Positions 1 through 4,800 of a stretch of DNA of 5,816 nucleotides are shown here, piece by piece. Numbering within the stretch: the stretch's first letter is position 1; each line of letters begins with the position of its first letter. The notes beneath the pieces were generated by a model. It made no database searches and was not told the DNA's origin. It was given only the letters and a program-made list of their open reading frames with translations. Source of the DNA: a bacterium (lineage in GTDB: Bacteria; Electryoneota; RPQS01); assembly GCA_028711875.1 (NCBI GenBank), contig JAQTRJ010000160.1, forward strand, positions 1-5,816. Direction: 5' to 3'. The translations under genes and the position numbers were made by a program.

Positions 1-1282
1 CGCGCAGGATTTCACCGTCGGCGGCGGAGCCGTCGGTCGGATGCACGCCGGCAAGATTTGCGACGTGATGGAGCAGGCGCTCCGCTGCGGCGCGCCGTTT
101 ATTCAGATTAATGATTCGGGCGGCGCGCGCATCCAGGAGGGCGTGGACGCGTTGCACGGCTACGGCCGCATCTTCTACAACAATACGCTGCTCTCCGGCG
201 TCGTGCCGCAGATTTCGATCATCGCCGGGCCGTGCGCCGGGGGAGCGGCCTATTCGCCGGCGCTCACCGACTTCATCATCATGGTGAAGAAGGAATCCAA
301 GATGTTCATTACCGGTCCCGACGTGGTGAAAGCCGTGACCGGGCAAGAAATCAGCGCCGAAGCGCTGGGCGGCGCGATGGTCGCCACCAGTCTCTCGGGC
401 GTCGCGCATTTTCTGGCGGAGGACGACAACGATGCCATCGCCATCGCCAAGCGGCTGCTGTCGTTTCTTCCGCAGAACAACACGGAAGCCCCGCCGCGTT
501 TGACGCAGGCCAATTTCCTCGAGTTCGCTCCCGATCCGTATCTTGACGAGATCATTCCCGACGATCCGCGCGAGCCGTACAACGTGCTCGACGTGATCGG
601 CCACATGGTGGACGGTGGCGATTTTCTCGAAATCATGCCGCAGTTCGCGAAAAACATCGTGATCGGATTCGGCCGGATTGGCGGTCGCAGCGTCGGCATC
701 GTGGCCAATCAGCCGAGCGTGCTCGCCGGAGCGATTGACATCAACGCGTCGGCCAAGGCGGCGCGCTTCATCCGCTTTTGCAACGCGCTCAACGTTCCGC
801 TGGTCACGTTCGTGGACGTGCCCGGATTTTTGCCCGGCATCGAGCAGGAATACGGCGGCATCATCCGGCACGGCGTGAAGATGCTGTTCGCCTACGGCGC
901 GGCCACGGTTCCCAAGATCACCGTGATTTTGCACAAGGCCTACGGCGGCGCTTATCTGGCCATGTGCGGCAAGGCGATGGGTGCCGACCGCGTGTTCGCA
1001 TGGCCGACCGCCGAGATCGCCGTGATGGGAGCCGAAGGCGCGGTGCGCGTGCTCTACAAAAAGGAATTGGAAGAGGCGTCCGATCCCGCCGCTTTGCGCG
1101 TTGAAAAAATGGACGAATATCGCCGCGTGCACGCCTCGCCCTATGTGGCCGCCGGGCGCGGACAGGTGGACGCCGTGATTATGCCGCGCGACACCCGCGA
1201 ATATCTGATGTTCGCGCTGGAGACGCTGCATACCAAGCACGAACTGCGCCCCGCCAAAAAACACGGCACCATGCCGTTGTGA
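1..1282 (+). CDS. mmdA: Methylmalonyl-CoA decarboxylase alpha subunit (carboxyltransferase), 5'-truncated by the window
   Basis: Acyl-CoA carboxyltransferase subunit of the PccB/MmdA family. It moves the carboxyl group from an acyl-CoA, expected to be (S)-methylmalonyl-CoA, onto the biotin of the carrier protein encoded downstream. The frame is open from base 2 to the stop at 1280-1282 and gives 426 residues; family members have about 510, so the N-terminus lies outside. The ATG at 41 is internal, because the residues before it (AQDFTVGGGAVGR) already fit the family. Visible residues include SGGARIQEGV (about 39-48) and GPCAGGAAYSPALTDF (76-91), the glycine-rich segments of the N-terminal crotonase-like half. 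DVPGF (272-276), YGGAYLAM (314-321) and MGAEGAV (342-348) belong to the C-terminal half. The protein is soluble. The adjoining delta, biotin-carrier and beta genes favour a decarboxylase over a propionyl-CoA carboxylase, and no biotin carboxylase is visible. The family is very sure; the exact substrate is inferred. Confidence 0.9.
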   Translation, partial: AQDFTVGGGAVGRMHAGKICDVMEQALRCGAPFIQINDSGGARIQEGVDALHGYGRIFYNNTLLSGVVPQISIIAGPCAGGAAYSPALTDFIIMVKKESKMFITGPDVVKAVTGQEISAEALGGAMVATSLSGVAHFLAEDDNDAIAIAKRLLSFLPQNNTEAPPRLTQANFLEFAPDPYLDEIIPDDPREPYNVLDVIGHMVDGGDFLEIMPQFAKNIVIGFGRIGGRSVGIVANQPSVLAGAIDINASAKAARFIRFCNALNVPLVTFVDVPGFLPGIEQEYGGIIRHGVKMLFAYGAATVPKITVILHKAYGGAYLAMCGKAMGADRVFAWPTAEIAVMGAEGAVRVLYKKELEEASDPAALRVEKMDEYRRVHASPYVAAGRGQVDAVIMPRDTREYLMFALETLHTKHELRPAKKHGTMPL

Positions 1283-1289
1283 GCCGCCA

Positions 1290-1619
1290 ATGAGTTCCGA
1301 CTGGACGCTCGCCCTCGTGGCGCTGGTGATCGGTCCGATGGTGGTGCTCGCCGCCCTCGGGCTGCTTGCGCTCGTCACGAAAGGGATCAGTCTCGTGGAT
1401 CGCCGCCTGAAGGACCTCGAGCGCAAGCCCGTGCTCAAGGAAACGGCGCTCGATCCGCGCATCGTGGCGGCCATCGTCGCCGCCATTTCCGCGGCCGAGA
1501 AACGCCGCTTTCACATTCACCGCATCCGCTATCTGGCCCCGCAGGTCGGGGAAGACGCGTGGCAGGATTTCTCGCGCGCGCAGCAACTCATCGCGCGGCG
1601 AGTGCCGAGAAAGGGATAA
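1290..1619 (+). CDS. mmdD: Sodium-pump decarboxylase delta subunit, OadG-like small membrane protein
   Basis: A 109-residue protein with one N-terminal membrane segment (about residues 7-29, rich in Leu, Val and Ala). A short basic/acidic linker follows, then a conserved-looking cytoplasmic tail with VAAIVAAISAAE (about 59-70) and a Trp/Arg-rich end (WQDFSRAQQLIARR). This layout is that of the OadG/MmdD gamma-delta family, which holds the decarboxylase complex together by linking the soluble carboxyltransferase to the membrane beta subunit. It starts 7 bases after the alpha stop and ends 7 bases before the biotin carrier gene, so it is co-translated with both. The Shine-Dalgarno before its ATG is weak (GAG at 1281-1283), which suggests coupling to translation of the alpha gene. 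The assignment rests on size, topology, tail motif and position, as this family is poorly conserved in sequence. Confidence 0.82.
   Translation: MSSDWTLALVALVIGPMVVLAALGLLALVTKGISLVDRRLKDLERKPVLKETALDPRIVAAIVAAISAAEKRRFHIHRIRYLAPQVGEDAWQDFSRAQQLIARRVPRKG
1611..1616 (+). promoter_or_regulatory. Ribosome binding site of the biotin carrier gene
   Basis: AAGGGA lies 10 bases before the ATG at 1627, inside the last codons of the delta gene. It supports the 1627 start and tight co-translation. Confidence 0.7.
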
Positions 1620-1626
1620 ATACACG

Positions 1627-2031
1627 ATGAAAAAGTATCAGGTCCGCGTCAACGGAATTCCTTTTGAAGTGGAACTCGATCTCGTGCAGGACGACGAAGC
1701 GGAACTGCCCGCCGGCCTGCCGCAGGCCGTCGCTTCGGTTCCCCGGTCCGCGCCGCCGCCGCCCGCCGTCGCTCCGGTTCCCCGTCCGGTTTCGCCCATG
1801 ATGGCTGCGCAGCCGGGGCAGGTGCTCTCGCCGCTCACCGGCGCGCTGCACAAAGTATTGGTGCAGCCCGGAGCCAGCGTTAAGCGCGGTGACGTGCTCG
1901 TGGAAATCGAAGCGATGAAAATGAACACGAAAGTCTACGCTCCCTCTGACGGCGTGGTGGGAACGGTGCACGTCAAGGAAGGTGACGGCGTGCAGCAGGG
2001 ACAGCTGCTGGTCACTCTGAAGGGAAACTGA
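1627..2031 (+). CDS. mmdC: Biotin carrier subunit of the sodium-pump decarboxylase
   Basis: A 134-residue biotin carboxyl carrier protein. Residues 1-28 form a small N-terminal segment (MKKYQVRVNGIPFEVEL) typical of decarboxylase carriers. Residues about 29-62 are a flexible Pro/Ala/Val linker, and residues about 66-132 are the biotinyl domain. The biotinylation motif EAMKM is at 95-99, with Lys98 (codon 1918-1920) as the attachment site. The domain continues with the usual APSDGVV and final hydrophobic strand. The carrier accepts CO2 from the alpha subunit and swings to the beta subunit, where carboxybiotin is decarboxylated. The swinging role explains the long proline-rich linker. It lies between the delta and beta genes, as in known mmd operons. 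It would need biotin ligase encoded elsewhere. Confidence 0.93.
   Translation: MKKYQVRVNGIPFEVELDLVQDDEAELPAGLPQAVASVPRSAPPPPAVAPVPRPVSPMMAAQPGQVLSPLTGALHKVLVQPGASVKRGDVLVEIEAMKMNTKVYAPSDGVVGTVHVKEGDGVQQGQLLVTLKGN
2020..2025 (+). promoter_or_regulatory. Ribosome binding site deciding the GTG start of the beta subunit
   Basis: AAGGGA, 9 bases before the GTG at 2035 and inside the 3' end of the biotin carrier gene. It supports GTG as the start, with only 3 bases between the two genes. Confidence 0.7.
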
Positions 2032-2034
2032 CGC

Positions 2035-3171
2035 GTGGAATTCTGGCCGCAAATTCAACAGTTCTTTGCGTCCGGCGGTTGGTCGCAGGTCACGGGCGGT
2101 CAACTCATCATGATGGGAGTCAGCGGACTTCTCTTTTATCTGGCCATCGTCCGCGACTTCGAGCCGCTGCTGCTGCTGCCGATCGGCTTTGGCGCGCTGC
2201 TCGCCAATATTCCCGGGACCGGCATTGTGGATCCGCCGCATGGCGACGTGGTCGGCGGCCTCTATTACTACATCAAGCAGGGCATTGATCTCGAGATTTT
2301 TCCACCGATCATTTTTCTCGGCATCGGCGCGCTCACCGATTTCGGCCCGCTGATCGCCAATCCGGCGACGCTCTTGCTCGGTGGCGCGGCGCAGCTCGGT
2401 GTTTTTATGGCGATGCTCGGCGCTATGGGATTGGGCTTTGGCGTTCAGGAAGCCGCTTCGATCGGCATCATCGGCGGCGCCGACGGCCCGACCAGCATTT
2501 TTCTTGCGGCCAAGCTGGCGCCGCATCTTCTGGGTCCGATCGCCGTGGCCGCGTATTCCTACATGGCGCTCGTTCCGCTGATCCAGCCGCCGATCATGCG
2601 TCTGTTGACGACGCACAAGGAACGGCTGGTCATAATGGAGAACCTGCGCGAGGTGTCCAAGCGCGAGCGGATTCTGTTTCCGATCGTGGTCATGATTCCC
2701 TGCCTGCTGCTTGTGCCGGTGGTCGCACCGCTGCTCGGCATGCTCATGATGGGCAACTTATTTCGCGAGAGCGGCGTCGTCCAGCGTCTCACCAAGACCG
2801 CGCAGAACGAACTCATCAATCTGGTTACGATTTTTCTCGGAACGTCGGTCGGCATTACCATGAGCGCCGACGTGTTCCTGCGCTGGTCTTCGATCAAGAT
2901 CATTCTGCTTGGCAGCGTGGCCTTCGCGTTTTCCACCGCGGGCGGCGTGCTGCTGGGGAAATTGATGTACCGGATTACGAAAGGCAAGATCAATCCGTTG
3001 ATCGGCGCCGCCGGAGTGTCCGCCGTGCCGATGGCCGCACGCGTAGCGCAGAAAGTCGGGCAGGAGGAAAATATCCACAACTATCTGCTCATGCACGCGA
3101 TGGGTCCCAATGTGGCGGGCGTGATCGGCACCGCCATCGCTGCTGGAGTGCTGCTCTCGATTTTGAAATAA
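2035..3171 (+). CDS. mmdB: Sodium-pump decarboxylase beta subunit (carboxybiotin decarboxylase, Na+ channel)
   Basis: A 378-residue polytopic membrane protein of the OadB/MmdB/GcdB family. It decarboxylates carboxybiotin on the carrier subunit and couples this to Na+ export. The hallmark [10 protein letters not shown] is at 147-156. Residues known to matter in Klebsiella OadB fall at a constant offset of 53: Asp203 is Asp150, Tyr229 is Tyr176 (AYSYM), and Asn373, Gly377 and Ser382 are Asn320, Gly324 and Ser329 in the segment [14 protein letters not shown]. The conserved end [17 protein letters not shown] is also present. The whole Na+/proton pathway set is therefore intact, which argues for a working pump. 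The start is GTG with a good ribosome site, and the first residues ([10 protein letters not shown]) are consistent with a cytoplasmic N-terminus. It is the last gene of the operon, followed 26 bases later by a strong terminator. Members of the family differ by partner enzyme, so the methylmalonyl-CoA assignment comes from the alpha subunit. Confidence 0.94.
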   Translation: MEFWPQIQQFFASGGWSQVTGGQLIMMGVSGLLFYLAIVRDFEPLLLLPIGFGALLANIPGTGIVDPPHGDVVGGLYYYIKQGIDLEIFPPIIFLGIGALTDFGPLIANPATLLLGGAAQLGVFMAMLGAMGLGFGVQEAASIGIIGGADGPTSIFLAAKLAPHLLGPIAVAAYSYMALVPLIQPPIMRLLTTHKERLVIMENLREVSKRERILFPIVVMIPCLLLVPVVAPLLGMLMMGNLFRESGVVQRLTKTAQNELINLVTIFLGTSVGITMSADVFLRWSSIKIILLGSVAFAFSTAGGVLLGKLMYRITKGKINPLIGAAGVSAVPMAARVAQKVGQEENIHNYLLMHAMGPNVAGVIGTAIAAGVLLSILK

Positions 3172-3194
3172 CAAACTTCCGCGATAGGAAACAC

Positions 3195-3225
3195 AAACGG
3201 CTCGGGAATTTCCCGAGCCGTTTTT
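3195..3225 (+). terminator. Rho-independent terminator of the mmd operon, probably bidirectional
   Basis: A 10-bp perfect stem, CGGCTCGGGA (3198-3207) with TCCCGAGCCG (3211-3220), and a 3-base loop, followed directly by TTTTT (3221-3225). AAA before the stem can pair with the first Ts. Read on the minus strand, the same hairpin is followed by TTTGTGTTT, so it may also end gatD transcripts coming from the right, about 170 bases after the gatD stop. Confidence 0.92.
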
Positions 3226-3247
3226 CTGCCGTTCTGTTGTGTCGCGG

Positions 3248-3260
3248 CGGAGAATCTCCG
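3248..3260. repeat. Short palindrome in the convergent intergenic gap
   Basis: CGGAG (3248-3252), AAT, CTCCG (3256-3260): a 5-bp stem with a 3-base loop just before the 24-bp direct repeats. No T-tract follows, so it is not an obvious terminator. Function unknown. Confidence 0.5.
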
Positions 3261-3261
3261 G

Positions 3262-3311
3262 ATTCGCCCGCAAGCACTTCGCCGAATTCGCCCGCAAGCA
3301 CTTCGCCGAAT
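3262..3311. repeat. Two abutting 24-bp direct repeats
   Basis: The unit at 3262-3285 (begins ATTCGCCCGC, ends ACTTCGCCGA) is repeated exactly at 3286-3309, and the match runs on for two more bases. The copies touch, with no spacer. They lie outside both genes and next to hairpins. They could be a recent duplication by slippage, or part of a larger dispersed intergenic element. Confidence 0.9.
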
Positions 3312-3328
3312 CGGGCGTCCTCGCCCGA
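3311..3328. repeat. Hairpin with 7-bp stem in the intergenic gap
   Basis: TCGGGCG (3311-3317), loop TCCT, CGCCCGA (3322-3328). On the minus strand it reads with an AGGA loop. It begins where the direct repeats end. There is no T-tract on either side, so it is unlikely to be a simple terminator. It resembles the hairpin at 3354-3367 in layout. Confidence 0.65.
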
Positions 3329-3353
3329 CCGGAATCCAACTCTGCGCCGTTGT

Positions 3354-3367
3354 GGGTCTCCAGACCC
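3354..3367. repeat. Hairpin with GGGTC/GACCC arms close to the gatD stop
   Basis: GGGTC (3354-3358), TCCA, GACCC (3363-3367), or a 6-bp stem with a 2-base loop. On the minus strand the loop is TGGA. It lies 20 bases beyond the gatD stop and shares its form with the hairpin at 3311-3328. The two may be parts of one repetitive extragenic element. Confidence 0.6.
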
Positions 3368-3387
3368 GCGCCGGCGCCATCCGTCTC

Positions 3388-4800
3388 TTACCGCCGGTGC
3401 CTCAAAATAAACTGTTCGACCTCCGGCAAACCACCCTGCATGATGAGATAGCCGTCAATCGGTTCGCGCTCGGTAATATCTCCGCAGACGGGGGTGAGCA
3501 TGAGCCGCTTCACTTCCTCGCGGTCGTGCGTATGGCCGAGCGCCCAGCCGAGCTTGATATACGCGGTTTCGGGAATCAGATTTCCCGCCGGCAGCACGCC
3601 CAAATCCATGATGTCGCGCCCCGTGTCGTAGACGTACATCTGCACATAGCCCCACAGCGTCTCGACCGTCATGTAGATGTGCACGCCTGCCGCGATCGCG
3701 CGCTTGATCGCGGGATAGAGCGGCTTGTTCACGTGGCCGAGTCCGGTGCCGGCGATCACGATTCCCTTGTAGCCGTTCGCGACCAGCGCGTCAATCAAAT
3801 CCGGCTTCATGTTCGGGTAGTAATAGAGAATCGTCACGCGCTCGTCGAACACCGCGTTCAGCTTGACGGCGCGCGAAGCGTCGCGCTTGTGATAGTCACG
3901 CTTGATGTGCTGAATCTCACCGTTGCGCACAGTGGCGACCGGAGTGTCCGAGATCGTGCGGAACGTTGAACGATACGACGAGTGCATCTTCCGCACGCGC
4001 GTTCCGCGGTGGAGAAGATCGTATTGATCCGACGTCGGCCCGAACATGCACACCAAAACTTCGGCGATATCGCCATAGGCGGCGGCGTAGGTGGCGTCAA
4101 TCAGATTGAGCGCTGCGTCCGACGACGGGCGATCCGAGCTGCGCTGCGAACCGACCATGATGATCGGCACCGGCGGCTCCTGCACCATATAGGTCAGCGC
4201 CGCCGCCGTGTAGTGCATCGTATCGGTGCCGTGACCGATCACGATGCCGTCGGCTCCGTTGCGGATTTCTTCTTCGATAGCCCGCGCCGTTCCGATCCAC
4301 GCCTCAGGCGTCATGTTCTCCGAGAAGATCGCGTAAATTCGCTTCGTGGTCAAATTGGCGATGTCAGCCAATTCCGGCACAGCGCCGTACAGCTCGCCCG
4401 GCGAAAACGCAGGGATCACCGCGCCGGTGCGATAATCGAGACGGCTGGCGATAGTTCCGCCGGTTCCGAGCAGCGTCACGCACGGCTTCTTTGGATCGTA
4501 CGGAAATTCCTTTTCGGGAATCTTGTAGTGCGCGCGCTTGTAGCCGGTCTCCGTGATCGAGTGAATGCGATCCACGTGAATGCCGACGTTGTAGCCGTTG
4601 GGCAGCTTGAGGACGATGTGATGGGGATTCTCGGTCTCGGCGCGCGGCAGAATCAGCCCCACGAATTCGCCGTCAGCGGTGTTCATCTTCACGTCCGACC
4701 AGACCCGCACCTGATTCCGAATCAGTGCGGACTTGGCCGGATCGCGATAGCCGCGATAGTCTTCCGCGTCGGCGACGGGTGTCGTTGTTGGTTTTGTCAT
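3388..4800 (-). CDS. gatD: Glutamyl-tRNA(Gln) amidotransferase subunit D (archaeal-type GatD)
   Basis: A 470-residue asparaginase-like glutaminase subunit. It hydrolyses glutamine (or asparagine) and feeds ammonia to GatE to make Gln-tRNA(Gln). The N-terminal domain (about 29-85, with VLKLPNGYNVGI at 63-74) is the beta-barrel GatD_N module that plain L-asparaginases lack. The asparaginase domain starts about residue 107. Catalytic residues are present: Thr116 in TGGTIAS, Thr192-Asp193 in HGTDTM, and probably Lys271 in VRKMHSS. The GatD-type stretch GSQRSSDRPSSDA is at 217-229. The C-terminal subdomain includes GTGLGHV (351-357) and YDTGRDIMDLGV (391-402). Archaeal members known to me are about 430-440 residues; this one has a longer N-terminus and a C-terminal tail (GYLIMQGGLPEVEQFI). 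It overlaps gatE by four bases (ATGA) and has its own ribosome site, so the subunits are probably made in step. Naming it a plain asparaginase would be wrong given the extra domain and the gatE neighbour. Confidence 0.93.
   Translation of the reverse strand: MTKPTTTPVADAEDYRGYRDPAKSALIRNQVRVWSDVKMNTADGEFVGLILPRAETENPHHIVLKLPNGYNVGIHVDRIHSITETGYKRAHYKIPEKEFPYDPKKPCVTLLGTGGTIASRLDYRTGAVIPAFSPGELYGAVPELADIANLTTKRIYAIFSENMTPEAWIGTARAIEEEIRNGADGIVIGHGTDTMHYTAAALTYMVQEPPVPIIMVGSQRSSDRPSSDAALNLIDATYAAAYGDIAEVLVCMFGPTSDQYDLLHRGTRVRKMHSSYRSTFRTISDTPVATVRNGEIQHIKRDYHKRDASRAVKLNAVFDERVTILYYYPNMKPDLIDALVANGYKGIVIAGTGLGHVNKPLYPAIKRAIAAGVHIYMTVETLWGYVQMYVYDTGRDIMDLGVLPAGNLIPETAYIKLGWALGHTHDREEVKRLMLTPVCGDITEREPIDGYLIMQGGLPEVEQFILRHRR

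Noticed and set aside
1588..2616. Long minus-strand open frame (342 codons) opposite the biotin carrier and beta subunit genes
   Set aside because: The product is Arg/His/Gln-rich with no recognisable domain, and it lies wholly opposite two well-supported genes; it follows from the high GC content.
1..3171. Oxaloacetate or glutaconyl-CoA decarboxylase
   Set aside because: Oxaloacetate decarboxylase has a pyruvate-carboxylase-type alpha subunit, and glutaconyl-CoA decarboxylase has a longer, distinct GcdA; the PccB/MmdA-type alpha here fits neither as well.
3262..3311. Possible CRISPR array
   Set aside because: Only two units, directly abutting with no spacer, and no cas gene nearby.
3081..3451. 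Small open frames crossing the intergenic repeats on both strands
   Set aside because: They extend into mmdB or gatD in wrong frames, have repeat-derived sequence and lack ribosome sites or known motifs.
3388..4800. Plain type I/II L-asparaginase
   Set aside because: The N-terminal GatD_N barrel, GatD-type motifs and overlapping gatE fit the tRNA amidotransferase subunit much better.
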